A stretch of 64,000 nt of DNA, taken from Fulvimarina pelagi HTCC2506 (GTDB lineage Bacteria > Pseudomonadota > Alphaproteobacteria > Rhizobiales > Rhizobiaceae). A program made the translations under genes and the position numbers. The stretch spans positions 2,616,798 through 2,680,797 of the forward strand of contig NZ_DS022272.1 of NCBI RefSeq assembly GCF_000153705.1. Reading direction: 5' to 3'. The notes below the pieces were generated by a model. That model made no database searches. It was given only the letters and a program-made list of their open reading frames with translations, and was not told where the DNA came from. Position 1 is the first letter of the stretch. Every line of letters begins with the position of its first letter. Positions 1 to 10,294 of this stretch are shown in pieces.

Positions 1-34
1 CTCCCGGATCGCTTTCGAAAAAGGATGACCCTGC

Positions 35-81
35 TCATGTTGCGAAATGCACACTATAAACGTGCCATTCATGCAACATGA
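35..81. promoter_or_regulatory. 9-bp inverted repeat upstream of the porin gene
   Basis: The arms TCATGTTGC (35-43) and GCAACATGA (73-81) are perfect reverse complements separated by 29 bp. They lie about 100-145 bp before the porin start. Size and position suggest a regulator site or a structured leader. No regulator can be named from sequence. Confidence 0.35.
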
Positions 82-178
82 CCCGTTTGCTTGAGTTTTA
101 GGGGTTAGCAGACATCTCGCTTGGTTTCATGGTGGGCGAACCCTCTCCACACGCCACCATTGCCAGCCGGACGACCGA

Positions 179-952
179 ATGATCTCAAATGCCTCTGCCC
201 TCGCGGGCACCACGATGGCCTTCGTTGCTCTAATCTCCTTCCTTGCTCAACCTGGCGCAGCCCAATCGATCGAGGACAGCCCGTTTGACGCGAACATCAC
301 GATCGATGCCACGACTGACTATGTTTCGCTCCGCGGTTTCACGCAGACCCAGCGAAACCCAGCGCTGCAAGCAACGCTTGATCTTTCTCTCTATGATTTC
401 CATGCCGGATTCTTCACGTCGAACGTCGACTTCGGCACGCCGGAGCCGACAACCGAATTCGACCCGTTCATTGCCTACCGGCCGTCGGTAGGGAATTGGT
501 CGTTCGACGTAACGGCCTACTATTACCTCTACCTCGACAATGACGAACTGAACTATCCGGAAATTTTTTCGTCCGCGTCTTACAATTTCGACGACCTGGC
601 AACGGTCGGGGCGACGTTTGCCTACGCACCGAACTATTTCGGCAACGATCGGGAAACCGGGTATTTCTATAAGGCCAACCTCTCGGTTCCGCTGCCGAAG
701 GATTTCAGTTTCTCGGGATCCATCGGATATCAGGATTTCGATCGCGGTTTCTTCGACCGCCATCTCGTTTGGGATGCGGGCCTGACCTATACCTTCGAAG
801 ACACCTTCTCCTTCGATGTCCGCTACCACGATACCGATCTCGATCCTGATACGCAGTGCACCGGTGCCTTTAAGTGCGACGCGACCATCGTCGGGACTAT
901 TTCGTTTACAACGGGCCTAAAAGCGCTGAGCAAGATGGCGAACGGCGGCTGA
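179..952 (+). CDS. TorF-family putative outer-membrane porin
   Basis: The 257-residue product has a signal peptide (hydrophobic residues 10-25, probable cleavage near AQS at 28-30). The rest is beta-strand-like sequence rich in alternating aromatic and polar residues. The pattern after the signal (ATTDYVSLRGFTQTQ) and the DVRYHDTD segment near the C-terminus match the TorF/TIGR02001 group of putative porins common in alphaproteobacteria. It should sit in the outer membrane; the transported solute is unknown. It is monocistronic, preceded by about 180 bp with a 9-bp inverted repeat, and faces a convergent lipoprotein gene. Confidence 0.8.
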   Translation: MISNASALAGTTMAFVALISFLAQPGAAQSIEDSPFDANITIDATTDYVSLRGFTQTQRNPALQATLDLSLYDFHAGFFTSNVDFGTPEPTTEFDPFIAYRPSVGNWSFDVTAYYYLYLDNDELNYPEIFSSASYNFDDLATVGATFAYAPNYFGNDRETGYFYKANLSVPLPKDFSFSGSIGYQDFDRGFFDRHLVWDAGLTYTFEDTFSFDVRYHDTDLDPDTQCTGAFKCDATIVGTISFTTGLKALSKMANGG

Positions 953-986
953 CTTAAAAGGTCGCCTTTTTCCGAAAACATTTCCA

Positions 987-1020
987 ATAAAAATGCCGGG
1001 GCGGTCATCCCGTCCCGGCA
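987..1020 (-). terminator. Rho-independent terminator of the glycine-zipper lipoprotein gene
   Basis: Arms TGCCGGG (994-1000) and CCCGGCA (1014-1020) extend inward to a roughly 11-bp stem with a 4-nt loop. The plus-strand sequence just left of the stem is ataaaaa, which is a U-run when transcribed on the minus strand. It lies about 30 bp past the stop of the minus-strand gene and may also serve the convergent porin gene. Confidence 0.7.
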
Positions 1021-1048
1021 ATAAATGGCTTCGCTTTCGAGGAAAGCT

Positions 1049-1258
1049 TCAGTAGTTGCGGCCGATGTAAGCGCCTGTCGCGCCGCCGGCGACAGCGCCG
1101 ACGACCGCGCCACCATCGCCACCGATCGCGTTGCCGATCACAGCGCCTGATGCGCCGCCGATACCGGCGCCAGCCAAGGTGCGCTGCGTCCGACTGCATC
1201 CGACGGAAGCCGCTAGCGCAATCGCTATGACGGCGGTGAAGATCATACGGGTCGTCAT
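1049..1258 (-). CDS. Small glycine-zipper lipoprotein (YMGG-like)
   Basis: The 69-residue protein has a hydrophobic leader ending in ASVGC, a plausible lipobox with Cys20 as lipidation site. Two glycine-zipper stretches rich in GxxxG/AxxxG follow (residues 29-66). This is the layout of small OmpA-associated glycine-zipper lipoproteins that sit in the envelope. An AGGAAAG ribosome site about 8 nt upstream supports the start. The exact role is unknown. Confidence 0.75.
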   Translation of the reverse strand: MTTRMIFTAVIAIALAASVGCSRTQRTLAGAGIGGASGAVIGNAIGGDGGAVVGAVAGGATGAYIGRNY

Positions 1259-1491
1259 CGTGGGTTCTTTCCTAAAACACTCCAGTCAATAGCTGGATGA
1301 TACAACGAATTGCGGACAATGTCGGAAATTTCGTGTCATGCACGCGGCACGATCATCATGCTGAAAAGACAGGGAAAACGATCCGGCGTAGATGGCGGCA
1401 TTAATCGCTGGATGAGCAGAGCATCGAAGGCCTTGCCGACGGCATGGCTCGCCGAACTTCTCAAATGTTCTCGGACGTTCTACCCAGCGCT

Positions 1492-1914
1492 TTACGAAAA
1501 CGCATGGTTCCCGATATCGCGCTTGACGGTTAGGCGAGCCACCCTGTCGAGTGTTTCGGTGAAACGATCCACGGGATAGGGTTTTGCGAAGAAATCGACG
1601 TTGATCGGGAGAGAAGCCTTGGAGATCTTCGGATGTCCGGAGACGATGATGATACCCATCTCCGGGAAACGGCTGTGAACTCGTTCGGCAAGCTCCAGAC
1701 CGTTCATGGAGCCGGGCATTTCGACATCGGTGAAAAGCACGCGCACGCTAGGGTTTTCGGCCAGAAGCTGCATGGCCTCATCGGCGTTCGCTGCTTCATG
1801 TGTGCGGTAGCCCGCATCTTCGACAAGATCGACTGCATCCATACGTAGCAGCGGATCATCCTCAACGACGAGGACTTCGATCTTGGATTTAGGAAGCGGC
1901 GCGTTTTCGATCAT
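1492..1914 (-). CDS. Single-domain response regulator (receiver)
   Basis: The 140-residue protein is one receiver domain. Acidic residues E18-D19-D20 follow strand 1, D63 in LFTDVEMPG is the phospho-acceptor, S92 in VSGH is the switch residue and K111 in AKPY is conserved. No output domain follows, so it probably acts through protein contacts or phosphotransfer. No kinase is adjacent, and the partner is unknown. Confidence 0.85.
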   Translation of the reverse strand: MIENAPLPKSKIEVLVVEDDPLLRMDAVDLVEDAGYRTHEAANADEAMQLLAENPSVRVLFTDVEMPGSMNGLELAERVHSRFPEMGIIIVSGHPKISKASLPINVDFFAKPYPVDRFTETLDRVARLTVKRDIGNHAFS

Positions 1915-2463
1915 GCCGACATATCGCGCGCAACGCGCAAAGGTTGCCTATCGGTAACGAACTTGTGTTCGATCCGCTCAGGTCACGCAAAGATCTACTG
2001 TCGTTGACCTTGTTTCCTAAACAGGATGGTCAAGACCTGATAAGGCAGTCCTTCACGTCCATTTTCATTGGCAGTCTATCGATGCAGCAGGGATGCACGA
2101 CAAGTTGCGGAACGCCTCGAATGGCTTTGGGTCGGTCGTCTTCACACGGATCGTTCTGATCCTACCAATCGAGATGTCGTTCCCTTTGATTCTTGTTGGC
2201 GAGACCGACGCCGCCTCTTGCTTCGATATCCTCATGCAGCTATACGCGATCAGCCTTCCTCTCGACGCTCCATCAATCTTCGATAATCGAGCGCCAACCT
2301 CTCCTTTCAGGCCATCGAACGACGATCCAGGTCAGAGCGACGCCATTGCGATCAAACGCCTCGCATTCTGAGCGAGGTACGATCTGAGACGCTGCCACCA
2401 TCTCGATGGCGCGTGGCGAGCCACCGGCCTCAAACCCACCCCGACTTAAGTCTGACACCACCC
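1915..2463. other. 549-bp gap before rho with no recognisable gene
   Basis: Several short open frames occur here, but none has a good ribosome site, a family signature or third-position GC bias. The segment probably holds the rho promoter and leader. No clear terminator or RNA gene was seen. Confidence 0.4.
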
Positions 2464-3723
<1,260 letters not shown>

Positions 3724-3751
3724 TCGACGCCGACTGAAATCCCGAATTTGT

Positions 3752-3791
3752 GCGAAGGCTTGGCCTCCTCAACGAAGGTCGGGCCTTTCGC
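3752..3791 (+). terminator. Possible terminator after rho
   Basis: GCGAAGGC (3752-3759) can pair with GGCCTTTCGC (3782-3791) with one bulged base, about 28 bp after the rho stop. The loop is long and there is no good U-run, so this is a weak call. Confidence 0.3.
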
Positions 3792-3958
3792 TTGTGACGT
3801 TCGCTTTCGAGCGGCCTACCCGGCCGGCGAAGTCTATGACGCCAGCCAACCCTCCCGAAACCTCGTTCATACTCGGTACGAGTCGCTTCTTCCCGAGTTG
3901 ACCGCTCTTCACTGCCTGTGCATCACGATGGCGTGCTATGTAAAATCCGGCGAGATCG

Positions 3959-4447
3959 ATGAGTGAAGCCCCGCAAGAATTACACCCTGCCGTGAAGCGT
4001 GTTGTTGCAGACGCCGCTGAGAAAGGGGTGAAGGCCAAGATCGTTCATACCGAAGAGACCACGCGATCGGCGGAAGAAGCCGCGAAGGCGCTTTCGGTCT
4101 CCGTCGGCGAGATCGTCAAATCGCTCCTCTTCAAGGGGGCCGACAGCGGCCAACCCTACCTTCTTCTCGTCTCCGGCGACAATCGCGTCGATGAGGCAAA
4201 GGTGGCGGAAGCGCTTGGCGAGGGCCTCGTTCGGCCAAACGCTGCCTTCGTCCGCGACGCGACCGGCTTCGCCATTGGTGGCGTGTCGCCCTTCGGATCG
4301 ACCGGTGAGGTGAGCATCTATATGGACGAGGACCTCTTCCGCTTCGCGTCAGTCTGGGCGGCCGCCGGTACGCCCAACGACGTCTTCGAAATCGTGCCAC
4401 TCCAGCTTCGCAGCGCGACGAGAGCTCGGCTCGGTCCGGTCAAATGA
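3959..4447 (+). CDS. YbaK/EbsC-family aminoacyl-tRNA deacylase
   Basis: The 162-residue product matches the YbaK domain of trans-acting editing proteins that hydrolyse mischarged tRNA (often Cys-tRNA(Pro) or Ala-tRNA(Pro)). Family signatures are EIVKSLLFK with the conserved lysine (residues 51-59), SGDNRVDEAKV (73-83) and the GGVSPFG loop (104-110). It is a stand-alone domain. The exact tRNA specificity cannot be read from sequence. Confidence 0.85.
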   Translation: MSEAPQELHPAVKRVVADAAEKGVKAKIVHTEETTRSAEEAAKALSVSVGEIVKSLLFKGADSGQPYLLLVSGDNRVDEAKVAEALGEGLVRPNAAFVRDATGFAIGGVSPFGSTGEVSIYMDEDLFRFASVWAAAGTPNDVFEIVPLQLRSATRARLGPVK

Positions 4448-4483
4448 ATTAGACCTGAGCGCTAAGCGGCAGGACAAGCATGA

Positions 4484-4512
4484 GGGGCGATCGGCTCCAG
4501 GCCGCTCGCCCC
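4484..4512. terminator. GC-rich hairpin between convergent genes
   Basis: GGGGCGA (4484-4490) and TCGCCCC (4506-4512) are perfect complements, with inner CGG/CCG pairing. It lies between the ends of the YbaK gene and the small secreted-protein gene and could stop both. There is no U-run on the plus strand. Confidence 0.35.
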
Positions 4513-4546
4513 CTAATTACAGACTGTCGAATGACACCCTACGGCT

Positions 4547-4693
4547 TTACCGGCCCCTTGCGATTTCGGAGCGGGTCATCTCTTCCATCGCGCGTTGACC
4601 GGACTCCGAGCCCGGAACGAGCCCGCCCGCGAGTGCGGTGCTGGCGAAGGCCGAAAGCGATGCGAAGGTGATGGCGGCAATAAGGGTTTTCAT
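4547..4693 (-). CDS. 48-residue secreted or periplasmic small protein
   Basis: Reading the minus strand from ATG at 4693 gives 48 codons to TAA. An AAAGGA ribosome site lies about 9 nt upstream. Residues 1-22 form a clean Sec signal peptide (MKTLIAAIT core, cleavage after ALA). The mature part is only about 26 residues, begins GGLVPGSES and ends with charged residues including RSEIARGR. I do not recognise a family. The signal peptide and ribosome site argue that it is translated. Confidence 0.6.
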   Translation of the reverse strand: MKTLIAAITFASLSAFASTALAGGLVPGSESGQRAMEEMTRSEIARGR

Positions 4694-4745
4694 GACATCG
4701 ATCCTTTCGTGGACACAGTTTTCATAAGCACGGAAAGCAAACTTT

Positions 4746-4777
4746 CATGTGTCTAACTTTTGGCACGACGACACATG
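4746..4777. promoter_or_regulatory. 8-bp inverted repeat upstream of the small secreted-protein gene
   Basis: CATGTGTC (4746-4753) and GACACATG (4770-4777) are perfect reverse complements with a 16-bp spacer. They lie 53-84 bp upstream of the minus-strand start at 4693, a usual operator position. The regulator is unknown. Confidence 0.35.
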
Positions 4778-5325
4778 CTTCGGGCGAATGCTCTTGTATC
4801 GGCCCGATGATCGAGTTTCGCAGTCGTTTCGATCAAAGTTTCAAATTTTGCGATCACGAGATCGCGATTACTGTACCGAAATAGATCACCGAGACATAAG
4901 CCTTTGAAAAAGAATGAAATTCATGTTTCGTATTCTACATTGCTATCGTAGCGGAAACTCTGCTAATTTCACCTTGCTCAGTAGTTGAGCCCTTTCTTGG
5001 GCATCAAAGACGCTACCGCAAACTCGATTTCGACAGCGAATGCGTCGCGGTATGTCAGCGTGGAGCAGAGCCTCCCTCTCGAAGACCGAGCGAAGCGGGA
5101 TTGAGTGGTCCGGCCTGGACGCCAGCCGTCAGGCCAATCTCCGCTACGAGCCTGATCTGGATTCAGAAGTCCGCGAAGGTGGACCTCCCAGCGGGGAAAG
5201 AGTCCTGTGACGAACAAGCTCCATCAGAGAATCTCCAAAAAAGCATTCAGCCCAACGAAATCTTTGCTCGCTGACGCGGCAACCGGCCGCTGGCGCCATG
5301 CCAGCAAGGGCATATCTCTGGAGGC
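4778..5325. other. 548-bp gap, no supported gene
   Basis: The left half (about 4778-4990) is clearly AT-richer than its surroundings; the right half is GC-rich. A 79-codon minus-strand frame lies at 4978-5217, but it has no family match I recognise and is rich in Arg and Trp like a chance frame. No tRNA or strong terminator was seen. Confidence 0.35.
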
Positions 5326-5643
5326 ATGGGACGGAAACGCCGGAATGAAGGACCTCCGCCGCCGCACAACGACGGGGTAAAGCACTGTTGGCTTTGCCAC
5401 CGTCCGCTGGGTAGGCGTATCGAGTGGCACCACCCCAAGCCGAAGAGCCGTGGCGGACGCGAAACTGTACCGGTTCATCCAATCTGTCACCGCACGATCC
5501 ATGCGACCTTCGCGAATCATGAACTCGCCCGTATGGCGGAAAACAGCGTTCCGCTGGCTGAACAGCCGCCGATTGCGACATTCCTGAAATTTATCGAAGG
5601 AAAGCCGCCGGACTTCCACGCCCCGACGCGGCGGCGCAAATGA
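5326..5643 (+). CDS. HNH-motif protein
   Basis: The 105-residue protein has the zinc/HNH core in order: CWLCHRPL (Cys pair, residues 21-24), EWHHPKPKSRGG (HH, 34-35), then HPICHRTIH (51-59). The tail FIEGKPPDFHAPTRRR resembles the conserved end of a small HNH family widespread in alphaproteobacteria. HNH folds usually cut nucleic acid, but this orphan has no phage or restriction neighbours, so the function is open. GGAGG sits unusually close to the ATG, so the start may be wrong. Confidence 0.7.
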   Translation: MGRKRRNEGPPPPHNDGVKHCWLCHRPLGRRIEWHHPKPKSRGGRETVPVHPICHRTIHATFANHELARMAENSVPLAEQPPIATFLKFIEGKPPDFHAPTRRRK

Positions 5644-5659
5644 TCAGGCGCTTAGCCTC

Positions 5660-6550
5660 TTATGCACGACCCTCGGCCATCGCTCTCAATTTGGCTGCCA
5701 TCGTTTCCACGTCATCGCCTGCGACCCGCGGGACGATGCGGTAGCGTGCGTTGACGAAACAGAACAGCGCGAAGGCAAGCAAACCGAGACAAATTGCGCC
5801 GACGAGGACGCGCCCATAGGCTTGGCCGGTAAGCCAGGAAAACGCCTTGTCGGTCCCACCCGCCTCTTCCGGATTGAATGTCCACCCGGCATTGAAGAAA
5901 AGGATGCCGACGATGCAGATCACGGCCCCTTGTGCGATCAGGCCCGCCTTGAGCACAACATTGAAGTTAAGAGTCACCGGATTGGCCCGCAGATGCCTGC
6001 GATATTTCCCGGCCCAGCCCTTGTACATGTAGTAAACGCCGGCGCCGAAGATGCCTGCGCCGATCGCCATCACGATCCAGCGCCCGCCCGGCAAACCCAA
6101 CACCCAACGGACGACCTCTCCAGTCGTCGAGCCGCCGCCCGAACCAGACGCGCCGAGAAACAGGAGCGAAAATGCGAGGAAGCCGAGGCCGAGATGGAGG
6201 ATGCCGGTGATAATCATGGCGGCGCGTGCGCCGAGACCCTTTGCGTCGTCGCCCCGGCATTCGAGATCATAGAAGGCTGCGATCACGCGCCAGACCGCAT
6301 AGGCGAGCATGCCGATAAAGATCAGGAAGAGGACAAGCGAGCCCCAGCTCGAATCCTCGAGCTGTGCGAGCGCCGAACTTGTCCCCTGCGCCTGCCCGCC
6401 ATGCCAGATGGCGAACAACGAGAAGCCGGCGACGGCAAGATAGGTGATTCCACGCCCCGCGTAGCCCGCCCTCATGACCGGTACGGTCCAGGAAAGATCT
6501 GTCTGCGCCATAAATGCTCCTGTCGCGGCGCTGGTCGTTACAGCCGTCAT
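5660..6550 (-). CDS. DUF1206 integral membrane protein
   Basis: The 296-residue protein contains three tandem two-helix units, each with a GR/GxxxR-like start (GYAGRGITYL near 28, LGARAAMIITGI near 106, VLKAGLIAQGAV near 199). This is the DUF1206 architecture. It should have about six transmembrane helices in the inner membrane. The function is unknown. It is transcribed divergently from mnmE. Confidence 0.8.
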   Translation of the reverse strand: MTAVTTSAATGAFMAQTDLSWTVPVMRAGYAGRGITYLAVAGFSLFAIWHGGQAQGTSSALAQLEDSSWGSLVLFLIFIGMLAYAVWRVIAAFYDLECRGDDAKGLGARAAMIITGILHLGLGFLAFSLLFLGASGSGGGSTTGEVVRWVLGLPGGRWIVMAIGAGIFGAGVYYMYKGWAGKYRRHLRANPVTLNFNVVLKAGLIAQGAVICIVGILFFNAGWTFNPEEAGGTDKAFSWLTGQAYGRVLVGAICLGLLAFALFCFVNARYRIVPRVAGDDVETMAAKLRAMAEGRA

Positions 6551-6791
6551 CGATGGTCCTTCCCCTCAGAAACTGCCATGGCTCGACACTTTGTCGAGGG
6601 GATTCCCCGGATAAGTTTTCATCTGCTGGCAAACGGTTACGCGATGCGTTGCACCTGGGGGTCAGAGGGGTTTTTGGAAACCCAACATAAGACGAGGCCG
6701 CAACGGACCTTGCACCCGTTCCCTCAAGCTGGTTCTGTCGCAATCTTAGACCAGTGCATCCGCCTACCTGCTTAGCCGCGAGCCTTGCATC

Positions 6792-8216
6792 ATGCATTCC
6801 GATACAATCGCCGCCCTCTCCTCCGGCGCGCTGCCTTCCGGCGTCGCGGTGGTTCGCGTGAGCGGCGCAAAGGCGAATGTCGCTATGACCTCGCTCGCAG
6901 GAGCGATGCCGCCGGCACGGCAGGCCAGCCTGCGGACCTTCCGCTCGGCGGATGGCGTGCCGATCGATACCGGAATCGCCCTCTTCTTTGATGGCCCGAA
7001 CACTGTGACCGGCGAAGACATCGCCGAATTTCATCTGCATGGCGGACGTGCCGTCGTCTCTGCCTTCCTCCAGGCGGTAACGCATATTGCGGATATTCGC
7101 CTAGCCGAAGCCGGCGAGTTCACCCGCCGGGCCTTCGAGAACGGCAGGATCGATCTGACCGAAGCCGAAGGGCTGGCTGATCTTCTTGCCGCCGAAACGG
7201 AAGGGCAGCGCCGCGCCGCATTCGATCAGGCTCGCGGAGCCCTAAGCACGGTCTACGAGGGGTGGATGAAGCGTCTCACCCAGGCCCGTGCCATGATTGA
7301 AGCCGGCTTCGACTTCGCTGACGAAGACGATGTCGGTGAGAATGCCGGCGCCGGAGTGCGACAGGCCGTCAGCGAAATCTGCGACGATATTCGCGCTCAT
7401 CTGCAGAAAGCCAGCCGCGGTGAGATATTAAGGTCCGGATACAAGGTCGCGATCGTCGGTGCCCCGAATGCCGGCAAGTCCAGCCTCCTCAATGCGCTCG
7501 CCGAGCGGGAGGCGGCGATCGTTACTGATGTTCCAGGCACGACGCGGGACGTGATCTCCGTTACCCTCGATCTTTCCGGAGTTCCGGTCGTCCTCTTGGA
7601 TACCGCCGGCATACGCGAGACCAAGGACAAAGTGGAAGCGATCGGGGTCGGAAGGACACGGGCCGCGATGAACGAGGCCAATCTCGTTCTGGCGCTCGAA
7701 GACCCCCGCGATGCGCCGGGGCCGCTCTCGCGCCTCAAAGGGCTTCTTTCCTATGTCAAACCCTCGCTCGGTCCGGTGGGTCAGGCGCTCGACGACGAGG
7801 AGAGCGAGGAAGAAACGCTAGAGCGGGATGTCCTCACAGTCCGCACAAAAGTCGATCTCGCGTCCGGGCAAAAGGATCCAGGGCATGGCAAGCATCTGGA
7901 GGAAGGGGGCTACGATTTCGCGATCTCTGCAAAGACCGGCGCCGGCATCTCCGAACTCATGGAAGCCATCTCGGAAAGGGCGCGAACGGCCGCTGGCGAT
8001 CCGGCTTCATCGGTTCCGCTTCGGGTCCGACAGCGCCAATTGCTGGAAGACACGGTTCGCATCCTCGAGGAATTCCTGAACGATCGTGATGCGCCCGACG
8101 AGATCGCCGCCGAAACGCTCAGGCGCGCCTCCACAAGGCTCGGCGCGCTGACAGGAGCTGTCGGCGTGGAGGACCTGCTCGACGTGATCTTTTCCGAATT
8201 CTGCATCGGCAAGTGA
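6792..8216 (+). CDS. mnmE: tRNA modification GTPase MnmE
   Basis: MnmE with MnmG installs the carboxymethylaminomethyl group on U34 of several tRNAs. The 474-residue protein has the N-terminal folate-binding domain, a Ras-like G domain with G1 GAPNAGKSS (223-231), DVPGTTRD (246-253), DTAG (270-273) and TKVD (352-355), and the C-terminal FCIGK with the catalytic cysteine. It is about 25 residues longer than usual because of an acidic stretch (about 303-348) before the TKVD motif. The partner gene mnmG, often next door, is not in the window. Confidence 0.95.
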   Translation: MHSDTIAALSSGALPSGVAVVRVSGAKANVAMTSLAGAMPPARQASLRTFRSADGVPIDTGIALFFDGPNTVTGEDIAEFHLHGGRAVVSAFLQAVTHIADIRLAEAGEFTRRAFENGRIDLTEAEGLADLLAAETEGQRRAAFDQARGALSTVYEGWMKRLTQARAMIEAGFDFADEDDVGENAGAGVRQAVSEICDDIRAHLQKASRGEILRSGYKVAIVGAPNAGKSSLLNALAEREAAIVTDVPGTTRDVISVTLDLSGVPVVLLDTAGIRETKDKVEAIGVGRTRAAMNEANLVLALEDPRDAPGPLSRLKGLLSYVKPSLGPVGQALDDEESEEETLERDVLTVRTKVDLASGQKDPGHGKHLEEGGYDFAISAKTGAGISELMEAISERARTAAGDPASSVPLRVRQRQLLEDTVRILEEFLNDRDAPDEIAAETLRRASTRLGALTGAVGVEDLLDVIFSEFCIGK

Positions 8217-8315
8217 TCCTCACTCGGAGGCGGAAGCGTTCGGTTGGCACGACGCGGCTGCTTTCGCCGCGTGGATCGGTTAGATAAGCCCGAACGCTGC
8301 CTTGGAGCCTCGGTC

Positions 8316-9749
8316 TTGGCCATTACGGACACCTTACCGCCCTATGGCGCACCGCTGACGAAGCCTGCGGTTTGGGGCTGGATGTCGTTCGATTTCGCGG
8401 CCCAACCTTTCTTCACGGTCGTCATCACCTTCGTATTCGGACCCTATTTCGTCTCGCAGCTCGCGCCTGACCCGGCGACGGGCCAGACCGCCTGGGGCCT
8501 CGCTGCGACGATCGCCGGCATCACTGTCGCGCTGCTCTCGCCGCTCCTCGGCTCGATCGCCGATCGGGCGGGCCCGCGCAAACCCTGGATTGCAGCCTTC
8601 TCGTGCTTCAAGATCGCCGCCCTGGTTGGCATCTGGTACGTCGCCTCGCCCGGCTCGCCGCTGTTCCTTGCAGCAGCGCTCATTGTCATCGCGCAAATCT
8701 CGGCGGAATTCTCCATCGTCTTCAACGACGCAATGCTGCCGCGGCTCGTGAAGACGGAGAAGATCGGCCGTGTCTCCAACACGGCCTGGGGTCTCGGTTA
8801 TGCAGGCGGCATCGTCTTTCTCGTCTTCGCGCTAGGCTTCCTCGCCGGTTCGCCCGAGACCGGCTTGACACTCTTCGGTCTCGAGCCGCTCTTCGGCCTC
8901 GACCCGGCACAGGGCGAAGGCGCGCGGGCGACGGGGCCGCTCGCGGCGCTCTGGTATCTTGTCTTCCTGACGCCGCTCTTCATCCTGACGCCCGATCGCC
9001 CACGCATGGAACCAATCTCCAAGGCGATGGAAGAAGGTTTGGGCGACCTGTTATCGACCATGCGGGAGATCCGTGGTCGGATAGAACTCTTGAAGTTCCT
9101 CATCGCCCGCATGCTCTACCAGGACGGCGTCAATGCGCTGTTGGTGCTAGGTGGCGCTTTCGCCGCCGGAATGTTTGGCTGGTCTATCATCGAGATCGGC
9201 GTTTTCGGCGTAATTCTGAACCTTACGGCGATTCCCGGGTGCATTTTTGCAGGAACGCTTGCGACGCGGCTTGGCTCGAAACGGCTCGTCGTCCTTTCGG
9301 TCGCAACCCTCGCCATCGCCACCATCGGCCTCGTCTCGACCAGCCCGACAACGACTGCCTTCGGCCTGGTCACCTTCGCACAGATTGATGCGTCCGGACT
9401 TTTCGCAAGCGGTGCCGAGAAGGCCTATATAGTTTGGGGATTGCTCGTCGGTCTCGCCTTCGGGCCTGTCCAAGCTTCCTCGCGGGCCTGGCTAGCCGAG
9501 AGCGTGACCGCGGACGAAGCCGGTCGCTATTTCGGCTTCTACGCACTGACCGGGCGCGTCACCAGCTTCCTCGCCCCAGCTTCAGTTGCAGCACTCACGG
9601 CGCTCGCAGCGGGCCTGACCGATCCGGTGACTGCATCACGGATCGGTATGAGCGCGATCGTGGTATTCTTCCTTGCAGGCCTCGCCATTCTCGCATTCAC
9701 GCGCGGACCCGAGCGGCATATGTCTCAAGCGGCGGCGCGTTCGACCTAG
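8316..9749 (+). CDS. MFS transporter, UMF1/Atg22-like
   Basis: About 12 hydrophobic segments and the N-terminal [15 protein letters not shown] signature mark the UMF1 (Atg22-like) branch of the major facilitator superfamily, here about 477 residues. The frame extends back to 8244, but TTG at 8316 has a GGAG about 9 nt upstream and gives a normal N-terminus. The substrate is unknown. The stop overlaps the end of convergent smpB by 4 nt. Confidence 0.8.
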   Translation: MAITDTLPPYGAPLTKPAVWGWMSFDFAAQPFFTVVITFVFGPYFVSQLAPDPATGQTAWGLAATIAGITVALLSPLLGSIADRAGPRKPWIAAFSCFKIAALVGIWYVASPGSPLFLAAALIVIAQISAEFSIVFNDAMLPRLVKTEKIGRVSNTAWGLGYAGGIVFLVFALGFLAGSPETGLTLFGLEPLFGLDPAQGEGARATGPLAALWYLVFLTPLFILTPDRPRMEPISKAMEEGLGDLLSTMREIRGRIELLKFLIARMLYQDGVNALLVLGGAFAAGMFGWSIIEIGVFGVILNLTAIPGCIFAGTLATRLGSKRLVVLSVATLAIATIGLVSTSPTTTAFGLVTFAQIDASGLFASGAEKAYIVWGLLVGLAFGPVQASSRAWLAESVTADEAGRYFGFYALTGRVTSFLAPASVAALTALAAGLTDPVTASRIGMSAIVVFFLAGLAILAFTRGPERHMSQAAARST

Positions 9750-10219
9750 GCGTCTTTCATCAGCCGTTGCTTCTGGCGATTCCACTCGCGTTCCTTAATG
9801 GTCTGGCGTTTGTCGGGCGCGTTCTTGCCCTTGGCGAGCGCCAGTTCGAGCTTGGCCGTGCCGCGTTCGTTGAAGTAGATCTTCAGCGGAACGAGAGTCA
9901 TGCCGTCACGCTGCACGGCGCCGGCCAGCCGGTTAAGCTGGGCGCGATGCACCAACAGCTTCCGCCGGCGCTTCGGGTTGTGATTGAAGCGGTTGGCCTG
10001 AAGATATTCCGGCAGGTTCGAATTGATCAGCCAGAGCTCGCCCTCTTCCTCGGTCGCATAGGCCTCCGCGATCGAGGCTTTGCCGCCGCGCAGGGACTTC
10101 ACTTCCGTGCCCGTTAGTTGAAGCCCCGCCTCCAGCGTGTCGATGATCGCATAGTTGAAGCGGGCCTTCCGGTTCTCAGCCGCGACATTGCTTCCTGACG
10201 ATTTCTTCTTCTTGGCCAT
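9746..10219 (-). CDS. smpB: SsrA-binding protein SmpB
   Basis: SmpB carries tmRNA into stalled ribosomes during trans-translation. The 157-residue protein shows [22 protein letters not shown], the [10 protein letters not shown] loop and the basic C-terminal tail [14 protein letters not shown] expected of the family. It lies 75 bp downstream of dapA on the same strand, the usual Hyphomicrobiales order. The ssrA gene itself is not recognised here. Confidence 0.96.
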   Translation of the reverse strand: MAKKKKSSGSNVAAENRKARFNYAIIDTLEAGLQLTGTEVKSLRGGKASIAEAYATEEEGELWLINSNLPEYLQANRFNHNPKRRRKLLVHRAQLNRLAGAVQRDGMTLVPLKIYFNERGTAKLELALAKGKNAPDKRQTIKEREWNRQKQRLMKDA

Positions 10220-10294
10220 CTCATCCTAGGGTGCGGCTGCCGACTGTTCAGTGTTCCTGTCGCTTCTCGAAGATTGGTCAAAACGCCCCCAATT

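Noticed and set aside
2093-2371. 92-codon plus-strand frame upstream of rho
   Set aside because: Overlaps several other short frames, lacks a ribosome site and shows no domain; probably chance.
4978-5217. 79-codon minus-strand frame in the gap before the HNH gene
   Set aside because: No ribosome site, no family match and odd composition (many Arg and Trp). Kept only as part of the gap entry.
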